Part shown: positions 25,399 to 38,300 of the stretch, piece after piece
How the letters are laid out: each line of letters starts with the position of its first letter
How positions within the stretch are numbered: the stretch's first letter is position 1
DNA from: Gyromitra esculenta
Lineage: Eukaryota > Ascomycota > Pezizomycetes > Pezizales > Discinaceae
Length of the DNA stretch: 64,000 bases
Assembly (NCBI GenBank): GCA_038503075.1
Contig: JBCAML010000003.1
Location: forward strand, 1,116,001 to 1,180,000
Direction of reading: 5' to 3'
Made by a program: the position numbers and the translations under genes
The notes under the pieces: generated by a model
The model's database searches: none
The model's input: the letters and a program-made list of their open reading frames with translations, nothing else
What the model was told of the DNA's origin: nothing

Positions 25399-27955
25399 AT
25401 GAATATCTTTGGAAAGGCGAATATTTTACTGGGCCTAATCGGCCTTCAGTTTGCTCTAGTTTATTCACAGGAAGCAACAGATTCGATCCAAGATGCAGGT
25501 ATGTGGGGACTACACTGGGATATCTGGGGGGGTTGGCGATACATCGTCACCAACAGTACTAACCAAAGCTAGATGATCTTCAAAGTGGTTACATGCCGAA
25601 TCACAAAATGGATCCCGCAGTGGTTGCTTCGTCGAACTTCGGTATGAGTATGAAAAGGCCATGTGTGCCTTAGTCTCTCGGCTAACGTATTAAAGGATTG
25701 TTGTGGACGGTTCTCACAGGCGGTTCTGTAGCAGGATCCACAATCGCTGAACAGGCAAGTACACCTCTAGATCTCAATCCTCAATGTAATATTCTTACGG
25801 CTCTTAGTTTCTAGCGAAACCACTAGTCTATACCCCGACCACTCGCGGCCAAGTCGTCATCGCGGTTTCCGAGACGAACTGGGTGTATGTGTTGGATGCA
25901 GTCACCGGTGCGTTCGTGACAAAGCGACAAGTGCGACGTATGTTTGATTATTTCGCCACTGCTATGATCAAGTAATTTTAACACCCAGGCCATCAGCTCC
26001 ATTCAACAGCACAGACCTGCCATGCACAGATATTCTAGGGACCATAGGTATCACTGGAACACCAGTGATAAAGCGGTCAACGAACACTATGTATTTTATG
26101 GCAAAAGGATATAAAGGCACCACTGGAGGTGTCTTTAACGGAGCGTATGTGACAGATGCTTAGTGAGAAGCAACGCGCTAACCTTTCAAACCAGATACTT
26201 CTTATATGCAGTAGACGCATTGACCTTAGCCGATCGCACTGGATATCCAGTATTGATTGACGGAAATCCTGCTGATAACGTGTGTCTAACTCCCACCAAC
26301 CGTTGGCCTTCTAACGTTATGACTAGTCCCCGGAAAAATACTTCCATGGTGGAACACACCTCCAACGTGAGAATCCTAGCTCTCGAGGCAACGCTGGCTA
26401 GCCATATCTGGCTCGTAACTTGCTACTGCTAGCCATTTCTAATAAGTTTATAGGAACTGCCTTGAATATAATAGGCACTACTGTCTATGCTGGGTTTGGT
26501 GGCATCTGTGATTCGTATAACTTCACGGGATGGATAGTTGGCGTTGGCACCGAATCTGCTAAAACAAAAGCAATCTTCAACACGATATCTGGACCAGATT
26601 CGATTCCTCAAAATGGCACTTGGCAAGGCGGCGGTGTAAGTCTAAATAAGCTACCCCGGTGTTACGAATTTGCTTGAGTTAACCCGATATTGGCGGTTAT
26701 GTAGGGAGAAGCTGGAATCTGGCAGTGTGGTCGCGCGTTTGCTAGTGATGGAGTGGATCGCTTATTCGTAGCCATCAGTAACGGTCTATGTACAAATTTC
26801 TACACAAATACCATCTTCTGTATGTCAAAAATTACTAATCAGGAACACTTATTTAGTGATGGGCAATTACGCTTCTCCGAGAGCAGGGTACTCACCGCCG
26901 CCAATACTGGAAGGAACAGTGATGAATATGAAGATTGACTCAACGACTGGAAAATTAAGCGCGCAAGACTTTTTTCGTGAGTACCGACCGATTAGCAAGA
27001 TATAGTCGTATTTATTGATAAAATTTAGGGCCGTGGGATTACAGCACAACGGCAGAGACAGCGCGAGATCTAGGTAGCGGCGGCGTAACAATGCTTGATC
27101 CAGTTTCATTTCAAACCACAACTGTCAAAAAACTTGGATTGGTAGGAGGAAAGGGTGGAAAACGTAACTTCGCAGTTATTAGAAGTTTCCCTCTAGGATC
27201 GCTAACGTGAGGGTAGTCTACTTAGTGAATATGGACAGCATGGGAGGATTCAAGAATGGGGTTGGGCGGACGGATGCAGTAGTTCAAACAATTCAAATGC
27301 CATCTACGGGATCCCAACCTGGGCAGCCATTTGGCGCAATTTTTGGAGCTATTGGGTCCTACCCACTGCCTGGAGTCCAAGGGGGATATATTTATGTGAA
27401 ACCAACGACTATAACTGGAACGGTAGGCAATTGGCTTCCAGCAACTATGGCCCGAGCCTGCTAATTTATTCGTTTGTAGGTGATTCTAAGTAAAGTATAC
27501 GTGTATAAATTTCATCGAGAGAATGGTAATATTATTATTATAGTTGGTGTGGGATGTGAGAGAATTAACTAGATATTAACATATATCTAGGTACAATGTC
27601 TGAAGTAGCCCAGTCAGACGATACAATTCCAAGCTACATAGGTACTGGAATTCCCACGGTAACTAGTATGGATGGCCTTGCTGGCACAGGTATAGTGTGG
27701 ATTACGAGCCGTGATGGAGAGCTGAATGCATACCGCGCGGTTCCAGTCGGTGAGTTTTTTTTCCATCTTTCGTTCGGTATATCACTCTAGAGAGGGACAC
27801 AGAGTGCTAAAGTAAGTCTAGACGGAAAATTGCAAAGAATAGTCTTGCCTACAGGTATTAAAAGTGCGAAATTTCAAAGACCTGTCTTTGGAAACGGCCG
27901 AGTTTACGTAGCGACATCAACGGGGAATATCGCATGCTATGGAAGAAACCCTTGA
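25399..27955 (+). CDS. Secreted quinoprotein-like beta-propeller protein
   Basis: Fifteen exons: 25399-25498, 25573-25641, 25696-25754, 25808-25937, 25997-26144, 26195-26279, 26327-26366, 26454-26635, 26705-26783, 26857-26976, 27029-27163, 27217-27422, 27480-27525, 27591-27749, 27822-27955. All join in phase to 563 residues. Residues 1-23 are a signal peptide ending FALVYSQ. Landmarks of a fungal PQQ/quinoprotein-dehydrogenase-like propeller family follow in order: SGYMPNHKMDP, AKPLVYTP, NWVYVLDAVTG, GITGTPV, YAGFGGICD, SPRAGYSPPP, GSGGVTMLDP, GAIGSYPLPG and FQRPVFGNGRVYV. Known relatives are longer, continuing past the propeller; this one stops directly after it. Function is not established for the family; a secreted redox or carbohydrate-related role is inference. 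Intron 3 (25755-25807) has a GC donor, GCAAGT. Intron 1 carries a perfect TACTAAC branch. Confidence 0.8.
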
Positions 27956-29838
27956 GTTCTCGGGTTTTGGAGATTCTGTGCTCAGGGTTATAGGATAGTA
28001 GCGCTGAGTACGATTATGTGTAAGGGTATAGGGTATGTCGTGTGCATGTGTAGTAAGAATGGAACCTCGCACTCCCCTATTAATATGTTTGAATTCCCCG
28101 CATCACAATGCTTTAGCAAGTCAATGGGCCCGAGTGCGTAAATATATGCTATTAATGGGTTTTAGGCACCACCTCGGGATATGTTTCTCTTTTTTCACTC
28201 TTGCGGACGTCTTATTTTTTTCACTCATCAATATTACCCTAGCTAGCTATAAGTCTAAGCCTAGACTTTCCTTGTCTTTGAATTTACTTCATCCATCCGG
28301 ATCGTCCATATCCACCCTGAGGTTATATATTGGCCTCAGTTTTCATCACCATTGCGCATATGCATGGTTCTTGGTTTACGTTAAGCTAAAGTCTAAGCCT
28401 TTCATATGAGATTTATCACTAAAGAATAATATATTAATGTATCGGTAGGCTGTAGAGATAGTTGAAGTAATCTTGTGTCTTCCAACAACGGAAATTCACA
28501 AACTCTGATCTTTATTTTAGATAGTTTTGTCGTGTGCGTATAGTATGGGCGTGCGCCGGCCCAGAATTGCATCTCGCTTATAGAGAACAACTTCAGAAAT
28601 CGCGCCCCCCATATTTAGAGATCATAATATATGTCTTGGGATTTTCTTTGTATACCTATCTAAGTGTTTGTTTCGGACGAAATGAGCCATTTCGTTTTTG
28701 ATGATTAATTCTGATATCTGTGGTCATGGCTGATAAGGCTGCAATGAATCACCGAGTCACTTCGACCTTAGCGAAACTCACTAGTGATTTACTTACTCTC
28801 TAGTCATATGATGTACTGGGTACACCAGTAAACTATTTTAATTTCAGAGGTGTTACTTTAGGGATCATGTTAGGCGGACCTATGCAGGCTGATACCATGG
28901 ATTTGGTGATGATAGGTTTATCGAGTATCGGGATGTTCCGATTCGAAGGCTGTAACGTTCTAAGACCATGATGGTTTTCAAAAATATATCTTCAACGTGA
29001 CGTCCTGGTCAGCGTACCGGAATTTTGTACGACGCTGCGCATGTCGCGCACGAGCGCTAGTCCAGATCTGCATTATATAGGCTTGGCGACTTCAGCTCTT
29101 TGGTAGGGCTGAAGGCTGATCGGAAGCTTCTGCTGGGAATAGAACTTGAGCTGCGTTGTAACTGGACGACGACTTGGTGCTTACTACACTAGGTTCAGCC
29201 CATACGGCGCAGCTAACACCCAGAAAAGAAACGCAAAGACGCATTTGGATTTTAAGTTTATCAAAAGCAATTTTTTATTCTCAGCCCCATTGTGCCAGCG
29301 TTCTGGAACTCGAACACATCTTACTTCTGACCACGCTCAGTATGCTATTTGCACTTTGGTCTAAGCCCTAGGCCAGGAAATAGAGCACTAAAGCACTATA
29401 GGATTACATTTTATAGTGAAGCTCTCGTAAAGCAAAGGCTTAGGCTTACACATAATAGGTCAAGTTTAGATTTAGCTCACTTCTTTTTAGTTTAACCGCC
29501 CAATCACAAAGGATCGTGCGGAGCTTGCGCCTTTTGCCCAATGGTCAGAAAGTGGCTAAGGCAAACTGGGCGTCTTAGACTAGGTAGTTTGGAATGTGAG
29601 GTCAATGATCGTGATCTCGTAGGTTTCTTGGGCTTTGCTAACATCAGAAATGGTTCAAGAGTATGATAAATACCTCCCAAGCACCCCCCACCAAGAACTT
29701 TTTTTTATCCTCATCCACTCGAGAACTCGGCAAGACTACTACAGCTTCAGACTTCCTTCAGCAGAATCTCAGAGATCTTTCTCGATTATATCTACTTCTA
29801 CTTCCACTTCCACTTCTACTCAACCACTCAAAATCAAA
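27956..29838. other. AT-rich intergenic stretch with promoter of the But2 gene
   Basis: No gene is supported. A tRNA-like relic lies near 29288-29355. The final 60 bases before the next start are a CT-rich leader of CTTCCA-type units, common in well-expressed fungal genes. Confidence 0.45.
29288..29355 (-). other. tRNA-like relic (possible SINE head)
   Basis: On the minus strand TAGCATACTGAG resembles a Pol III box A and GTGTTCGAGTTCC resembles box B. They are about 32 nt apart, shorter than in a functional tRNA, and no acceptor stem closes, so this looks like a deleted tRNA-derived sequence. Confidence 0.3.
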
Positions 29839-30519
29839 ATGAAGACCGCCATTTTCGCTTCTGTCCTCTGCCTTTTCTCTGGCTTGGTCGCCTCCGTTGC
29901 AATTCCTGCTGCCGATGCTCCTGCTATCGAAGCCCGTGCGATTGCTACCATCGTCCCAGCATTGTCGGTCCCAATCTACCAAGATTCACCCGACTACAAA
30001 GGTGGAGCTCAGTCCTATGCAATTGTTTCTAGGGTTAGTTGAACTTGTTCCTGAGTCCTTGGGCGCATCAAACTTGATTGAGTAATAGCTAATTTCCACT
30101 CAGTATAACGGAGCGCATGATATCAATACTCTTATCTCTTACTCCTTCCCCGTTGGATATGCCGGCAAAAAGTGCACCTTCTCTTTCACGGCTGCCCAAG
30201 GACTATCCGGAAGTCAGAAAGTCCAGCTGTTTACAGTTGGTGGACGAGATATCACTCCAAACGACACCTTCAATTCTCGCCCCTACCGTAATAACGCAGT
30301 TGGTATCTTCAACGCTGGTTCAGGCGCTTTTGACGGGCCCCTTCCTACTTTCGACTGCCCTAAATCCGCGACTACTCTGGGTTTCGAAGTCGTCCCCCAG
30401 GGTGATAAGTAAGTTTACGCAATTCTTGAGTCGCATCGACATTACTGACTTTTTTGATTCGCAGTGATTACGTTTGGTGGTTCATTAATGCAGGCGGGTT
30501 GGTCATCAACGTCAACTAA
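29839..30519 (+). CDS. Secreted But2-domain protein
   Basis: Three exons, 29839-30033, 30104-30408 and 30465-30519, encoding 184 residues. The ATG follows AATCAAA, downstream of a CT-rich leader. Residues 1-20 are a signal peptide (MKTAIFASVLCLFSGLVASV). The rest forms one compact domain with YQDSPDYKGGAQSYAIVSR, SYSFPVGYAGKKCTF, FDCP and DYVWWFINAG. These match the C-terminal domain named after fission yeast But2, widespread in small secreted Pezizomycotina proteins. Two cysteines (in KKCTF and FDCP) could form a disulfide. Molecular function of secreted But2-domain proteins is unknown; cell-wall or host-surface roles are guesses. Introns are 70 and 56 nt, phases 0 and 2. Confidence 0.85.
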
Positions 30520-31901
30520 GAGCTTAAGGGTTTGCTTTTCTGCATTATATCTTGAGTTTTTCATTTCTATTTCATTTGTTTTGGGTAGTGGGGTTTTTTT
30601 CTAGGACGGACACTAGCTAGCACAGCTTCTTTAGCTACAGTCTTTCATTAATTTCGCTTAGTAGCTTGATCTTGGGATCTATTTTAGACTGGATATGTTG
30701 GATTGGGTATGTTTGGTAATAAACAGCTTATAAAATCTCGAGGCAATGTTCAATATATTGTGACAAATAAACGATAGTGAATTTTGCAACAACAAATGCA
30801 TCCAGAATACGCATACCATCTATATCTAGCTGCACCATTGTGACGGGATACCCAGCGGATTGTATCCAATGTCTGAGAATCAAAAGAAACAAGCTCAAGA
30901 ATTGGGCGCGAAATTGATATTGACAGTGGTTGGTATAATATATGTAAAATTCTAAGACAGGACTAGTACTGGGAACTGATTGAATTTTGAATCGTGCTCA
31001 GATAAGCTAAATAAGCGTAAAGGAGACCAACCCGGCGGGGGATTTGACCTTGCAAAGGTTATAGGTTTCATCTATACAGTATATGTTTATAAAAACAAGA
31101 CTGCAATCACTTATCGTCAAACTTCGTAGAAGTTCAAGTCACGACCACCACTACATGATTACAGCCTATATTATTATTTCTCTTTAACCACGTTTCGCTC
31201 TTTATGTATCTTTAAGATGTTGGTTTGCTATAGTGTGATGATTCAATAGTTTATACACTCATACGCACATGGCGTACTTTATCGCTCACTTAAATATCTT
31301 CGGGTTGCCACATGAACAGCGCGTTTTCTAAGGTTACGGTACCGAGAGCTACATATAGTCGTTCTTCATCATCTCTAGTAGTTTTCTTTAACATCTACCA
31401 TAACTATATAGCACAGGTTTTCGCTAAATCATACTTATGCATACGTACCACATAGGTTTGAGCCTTAATTAGGTTTGTAGACGCACCTACACGGCCCACT
31501 GCAAAGCTATCCTTAGACCGACACTCATTGTCGAGAAGTTATTTCCAACTTGGTACTGGGTTAGGGTTTCGTTGGTGTCTGGGGGATTGCTAAGCTAGTT
31601 GCCAGCGCTAGCACAACGATCGAAAGACCTTTACTATTGGCGCGCAGCGAAATATAATCGATTTGTGGGGACTCTTTCACTGACGTTTTCAACTCACAAC
31701 TACGTTTTTAAACCTGCTGGGCAGGTAGGTTACTACATGCAGGTGATGCCACAGCAACACGTAGCTTTGTACTAACTAGCCCCTTATCGCCAGTACTAGT
31801 CGATGAGAGGAGTAGAAGATCCTACGCCTTAGGTTTGGTATCCCTTTTAGCGTAGGAGTCTATCTATATCTGACGTTCTGGGAAGGTTTCATGCCCCTCG
31901 T
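30520..31901. other. Gene-poor stretch
   Basis: No coding feature is supported. A telomere-like GGGTTAGGGTTT lies near 31558-31569. Confidence 0.5.
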
Positions 31902-32223
31902 TACTGGCGCTGCCGAGAAGTTATTCAGTCATGTGCAGGAGAGGTGGTAAAGCAGCAGGGTGACAACGGGAAATGGCAAAGATTAGGGTGATAAAACCTC
32001 ACAAAACACTCATAGAGCACCCACAAAAAACTCACAACATCATCAACATGAGCAATAGTAAAGATATTGACAGGAAAAGACTACCGAATTAATCCTGAGA
32101 ACCATCCAGACACAAATATATATAAAAAATAAATTAAAAGTGCCTTAGTTTCACCCTGTTGCCACTCTGCTGCTTTACCACCTCTCCTGCACGTGACTGA
32201 ATAACTTCTCGGCAGCGCCAGTA
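31902..32223. mobile_element. TA-flanked inverted-repeat element (MITE-like)
   Basis: The left end (from 31904) and right end (to 32221) are inverted repeats of about 70 bases, starting CTGGCGCTGCCGAGAAG. The arms differ at few places, mostly C/T or G/A changes (for example CATGTG against CACGTG). The 318-bp body has no transposase frame. TA dinucleotides sit directly outside both ends, as in Tc1/mariner-type insertions, so I read it as a non-autonomous element with a TA target duplication. Confidence 0.7.
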
Positions 32224-32251
32224 GTTTGATTGTAACTGACTTCCGTATGCC

Positions 32252-32340
32252 AGGGTCCAATGGGTCAAGTGGTAAACTCATAACCTGACTACGACGAAAA
32301 GCGACAAAGCCATTCGAGAGGCCCTATTCAAACTTCCCAA
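32252..32340 (+). other. tRNA-like relic next to the MITE
   Basis: TGGGTCAAGTGG at 32261-32272 resembles box A and TATTCAAACTTCC near 32325-32337 resembles box B, spaced about 55 nt. No closed cloverleaf is evident. It could be a tRNA-derived SINE head or chance. Confidence 0.25.
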
Positions 32341-35300
32341 GACATATGTATTTGATTATTCTAACAGCTCAAAAAGAGAGCAAAGAAAATATAAAGAACG
32401 TGCAAAAGATAGTGCGGTGGTTGGTAGGTGGAGAACCCTAACCCTAGACGAACTTGCTAAAGCTCCTCTCCCACTCGATTTGAATCACGGGGGCTGTACG
32501 GGAATGTATTTTGACGCTTTCTGGACGCTGCCTGCAATATCAAAAGAGCCCCTCGATTAGCGAAACGCATGAACAGGCGACAAATAGCATACGCATGATG
32601 CTAGGTACTAGTTGAGAAACAAGATGAGTTTTTGTACAAGTTACGGGGCATAGCTTTCTTAGAAGTTCAAAGTAAGTGAAAGGTAAAGAAATATTTTTGA
32701 AGGGCCTTGATATACGTTTACATATAACTACATATATATGGTAGTGTAGACCTTATGTTTGCGGGCTCCGCCTTGCGCAGCCTCAATCGACAAATTCAAT
32801 GCTTCGAGTCAAGGTCTTGTGAGCTACACTGTCTGTGCTATAATGACTAGATGTCTGCAAAATCTACAAAGGTCTTTGCTCGTTAGCCTAGGAGAATCTT
32901 TCAATGGTTTCAAATAGATCATGCAATATCACTCGGTTTAGATAAAATAGCAATATGCTTGCGATAGCAAAATCTGTGAATACCATTTTACGAATCCGCC
33001 AAAATAAACATATAATTGGTGGCAGAATCACATAATTAAACATATGTAGAATTTAGTTTCTAGGCTAGGCAGCGCTATGACTCTCGATTACAGACTATTA
33101 GCGATATTCGCGAAAATCAAATCTGGAGGTCGCCGGGTGAGCTAACTTCCTCTAAGAACGCGTGTTGGATCGTTCGGTAAAGAGAAAAGGAAATATAACC
33201 GCCATACATGAGTGTAACCTACAATTGTGGGAGTACAGCACAGAGTTTGACTGTTTACAATCCTGCATGCTCCTCGACACCTGATGTAAACTATTCACCC
33301 TCAAGCCCTAGATCTCGTCAGGCCTACCTTCTCGCTTCCAGATCTGAAAGAAATCTTCTGTGCTTTCCCTCGCAAGGGTGTTTAGACTAGGCTTTCCCAA
33401 TGACGCCACTACTTCCTCCCAGCCCTCAGAGATTCAGAGTGCCCATAGCGCTTACCGTGGGTCGGTCGTATCTTGAACAGTTCGAAGTATGACTCGTGAT
33501 TACGTTTGTAAGCTTGTGTACTCTCTATTGAGTTAAATCTTTTGAATCTATAAGCTAGGTCTATCTGCGTGCTTTGGTAAATCGTTAGAGAAAGTGACAC
33601 CGGAAAATCGGATCTTGATCACCGGACTCGCTACCTCAATTGCGCTATAGCTGCACAAAAATCTACAGCTGAAGCACTAGTTGAAGAGTTACGCGGAGCC
33701 GGCCGGTTCAGACATCACAGCGTTGAGGGCTGAGGGCTTGTCTCTAAAAAAGACTGACATTAAAGGAACTAGAGCCTTTGTAGCTAGATGGGAGCACACG
33801 GGACGTCTGCGACTACCTGCAAAGTATCACATTCGTTCTGGTGTAATTACTCTCCAGCGAAACCCAGGTCCCACAAAGGAGAAATGATCGCAACTTGATT
33901 CAAGCTGGTTAACGTTCAGTAGCCCATTACAAAGAGACATGCGTGCTTATATTACGATGATCCTAACAAGGGAGTCTAAATCATAGGCTAGCTAGCTAGA
34001 TCCTGAAGATCCATCAATGATCGTGTTCAACCTATAGATTTCTTGCGGAACTTCCAGCGCCATTTAGATTTTCTGATAGTGCTTGTATATGGCAGAAGAT
34101 AACCTGGATCACTACACGCATGTATTGTTACATCAGCTATGTTATACTGTCGGTAAATTTCTGAGTATACGTTTATGCGCCCAGCGGAGTTAGTCTGGGT
34201 CTCAAGGTTTCTTATTAATAGTGCTAAACTTTCTATAGGCGACCTCTTTCGCTTCGATGTCTAGAGAACCTTATTTACGGGCCGAATTGGTTGTTTTTGC
34301 CCGTCAAAGAGGTTTGGTATAACTTGAAATATGAAAGCTGGCAGATTACTATTTTGGAAAATATAGATCTTGAAGTCTTAGAAAATTTCTTATCAGGATT
34401 CATCCCATGCACTATGGGGTACATTCTGCGGTCCTGAAACCCAAAAGTCCAATTTTAAACGCCTGTACTGAAGATAAAATCTCCCCACAATACGTTATGT
34501 GCGACTATAATATAGGCGCCTGTAGTAAATAGGAGAACATTCCGGGTTGGGTGCTGGGACGGTATCTAACCAGTTGCCAAGACCCGTGTCTCAGACAAAT
34601 ATTTGATCGCTAAAAAGGAAAAGTAGAGCCTAAAAGCCAAACTACGTGATGTCAAAATAGGAAAGTGCTATAGCGCACGAAGCGATTAGTGTATACCTGT
34701 ATGTAACCTATAATGCGACAGAGGCTTAAGCGCATAGCGAGATTATGCGTAGGTTGGGGTACTTAGGGGGTTTGATGGACATTTTCTTTCCTTTCTCTCA
34801 AAATCCTCATACAAAACTGTAGTTTTCAAATTTATAGCACTGTGCAGACATCCTGTATAGATAAGTTATAACGGAACGTTTATAAAGAACCTACAAGAGA
34901 TCTAATAGTCGGTTCAAAGAAATCCACAAGTGGTGAGTGGAGTTTTCTATTATTTTTTGAAATTTGGTACATATTAATCGCTTCGTCCACCATAGTATAA
35001 AACACCTCTAATTTGAGGCGGCACGTACTCCCAATCACCGGGAGGTCGGGAAACGGGACGAAAATCGAAGAAATGACGTGAAGCATTCTGGGGGTGGTTC
35101 AGTTCTCATGTTTGGTAGCGGTCAAAAAGCTGGTATTCTAGACAGAGCTCCTGGATGAATCAGAGCGGGAGCGCTTGAATAGCTCCCGAGGCTTTTTAGC
35201 GCTATATATTTCTCGGTTGGGGGATATCTAAGCCAAAGAGAAATTAGCGTTGCCGAAAAAACGATATCATAAAGCTTAAAAGGGTTGCGCTTGGAGGGAG

Positions 35301-38300
35301 ACGCTTCCGCCTCGTCTAGCCCGAACCACCAGCAACTAGATGTAAATTCTTTTGTTTCGGCGCCATCTTTCCTCCAACAAATCTCTGCCACCAAGTAACA
35401 CGATATCGTTCTCGATCTGTTTCAGGGTCGAAAGTTTCAGTTGTTCCAAGCGATACAGGCGAAAATAGCTCGAGTAGTTGGCATCGTGGTGACCATGATA
35501 TTTTGTATTCACCCTTTTGAGTATTGACATCTTCTGAGTATCAGTGGTTGGCAGCTGGGCGGACACATGTGCTACAATTAGCTAGCATTAGTATCAAAGA
35601 TTTCACGGTATACTTCTTCAGGCGCCTGTGGCTTTGATTCTCAAGATTGGAGAGCTCAAGCTACCCACAAACCTCGGAAGGTACCGGTTGTCTGAGATCG
35701 AACCTCGCACCAACCGATTCAAGGTGTTCAAAGTCGCTTCTATGTCTCGGAGATCAAGGTTGGAGTTCGATGAGGTGATTGAGGGTTGGTGGGCAGTTGA
35801 TGTACTGCAAGTTAATCTTTGGTAGTACTAAGATCGAGCCCCCAATCCAATCAAGCCAAGATCCTTGGGAGATGGAAAACAAAGTTCCGGTGAGGACAGC
35901 TGAAAATAAACGCTCGCAGCACAAGAATCGAATGCAGTAGACTCAACAATCAACCGAAGAGCTTCCTGCATATTTCTGAAACCTTTCTTAACTCTAAAGC
36001 CAAGGCTTGAAACATAGAAATACACGTCCGGCTCCCGCCGCCCTACGCACGGGATATAAGACTTTAGTATTAGTGCTTGTTGGAGGGTCTTAGGTGGTCT
36101 TTTCGTTTCGGAGCGTGGGATCTATGCAAATCTGCTAGTGCCAGAACACCGAAGGCATAACTTTAATCTGGAACAGTTTTTTCTTCTTACCAGTCTTGCT
36201 GCAAATGCATATGGTCTGTTGCATCACTAGCTACAGGAATAGTTGTTACAGTAAAAACCGCAAGTCCATAATTATAAGCTTGAGAAGTTGCATCCTGAAA
36301 ATTCCTGCGGTTTATGTGGTTACCTAATTGTGGCGCCTTCATGCAACCCTCCATATCATTATTTGCTTATCATATGCATGGCCTTTTTGTAAACTTGAGT
36401 CACGACCTGCTGTTGGTGCAATCCAAAAAAAATCAGAGGTTCTGTCCCGAGGCTTTTTTTCCTTCGGTTGTCTGCCCTCGAAAACGGTGGGGTGTTTTAG
36501 ATCTCTGTGGTACTGATTATCTACCCAAATTTTAACTGTCTCTAAAAAGGATATGCCTCACTGTAAAGACGTTCTCCACTGGGTGGATGTCTTCAGATCT
36601 GTCCCTATCTCTGTATTTGCTTCTTACAGTTGCTTTTTGTTTTCTCTCGCCTGCGCTATTTCCTGAGTTTATTCCGTTTTTATCCACGCATCAATAGTTG
36701 TGGACGTTTCAAAAGTAACCGTGGCTAAAAGTCCAAAGTCTGCGGCATAGGCGAAACTAGTATGGGAAGCCATAAAGTTTTCTCGAAGCTTTCTGGAGCT
36801 CAAACGGAGCATAACTAGCCGATCGATGAGAAGGCGAAGCATGACTCTTAGTATCATCACTTTTATTGAAACATGATATCTACCAAGAAGATATATTGCT
36901 TTGGCGGCACCAGAATACAATATACCTGATCTGATACTGAAGACTTACCCGATGAGAGATATGAAGAAATAATAATGGGATAAGTTATGAACAGCTAAGC
37001 AAAGATCTTTCGATCTCTGTCTAGATCCAATATCCGGAAATGGTGTAATCCGGTGCTTTGGTAATGTAGCTGGCGCTCCTACGCGAAAGGGCGTTTCTGT
37101 AGGGGCGCTGGAAGCCTTAACTCGTTTCGCTTTATGACATGGAGACGTAGTTTTAATTGTGAATTTGAGGTTGGAGCGGACGGTTAGTGAGTTCTATTTG
37201 CGCAATTGAACAGAGGTACAGTACATCTATGGAGCCTGGAAAGTGTTTAGCCTAACGAATATTTAGGTATATGTAAATAATTGGATACGTCTATGAAAGT
37301 TTTGGGAGCAGTTGCAGGTCGCGGTTTTGTAAATCCAAACCAGTAGTCACAAACATTGGAGCTCGAGTTTTTCCCGCTGGCGAAATCCAGGTTTCTTTCT
37401 GTATGAGACATCGGGCATTAGGCTGTACAACAGAAAAGGTATGTTTTCCATGCACACTCGCAGCCATACGAGCCCTTACCTAGGCTTGAGCTAGTACAAA
37501 CGTTCTCTCGTATCATATTGACCAAGCTTCTTCCCGAACACGTGTCCAAAAGTGATAAATTGGTGACTTCACTTTATACCCAGAGAATTTTAGCACCACT
37601 GAGCTTCTATGGGGGTTTAAAATACATACATGAAGGGGCTGTGCGCGTGCGCGCGTGCTCCAGCACTTTCTAGCCACATGTACTTGAACCTGTAGTACGT
37701 TCAGATATGTACTCCACTGACCAACCAGAAAAAAATCTGTCATTCTACATATAAAGGGTGATTTTCTTAGTGTGCGGGGCAGAGTCTGCATTGATATCAC
37801 TCGAAATATTAGAGCCTGGGTTAATATAGTTCACTAAACGTATTTGGTTACTGGTGAAAAGTGCCGTGATAAACCAATGGTCGGGGAATAAATGTAGCTA
37901 TAATCCAGCCATACGCAGGCTCGGGTTAGTCTTGTGCATAAAGCTGACTATTATCCTATCTATATAATTGACTCGCACTTTGTCTCAAGACACAGATCAG
38001 TACGGGGCCTCTAGAGTATAGCTAGCTATGCGCCAGGTGGTCTATCTAAGGGGAGATCTGTCGCATGCGAGACGATTTGGCTTCCCATTTCTTATTACCA
38101 CGTGCTGCTAATTATAATTATAAAGATTTTGGAGGCTGAGCCAGTATATGGAAGTACATGTAGTTGCTTTTGAATTTAAGGTTCTCTTCGCTACGAGTGC
38201 CAATGTTACCGAGATCATGAGGCTATGCTAAGCCCCAAGGAAATACATGTACCTAACCTGCCAACAATCATGCCAAGCTTCCCAATGCGTGAGTTTGACT

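Noticed and set aside
33681..33887. Short frame ending NPGP, like a 2A peptide
   Set aside because: The four residues alone are weak, the upstream 2A consensus is missing and no polyprotein surrounds it.
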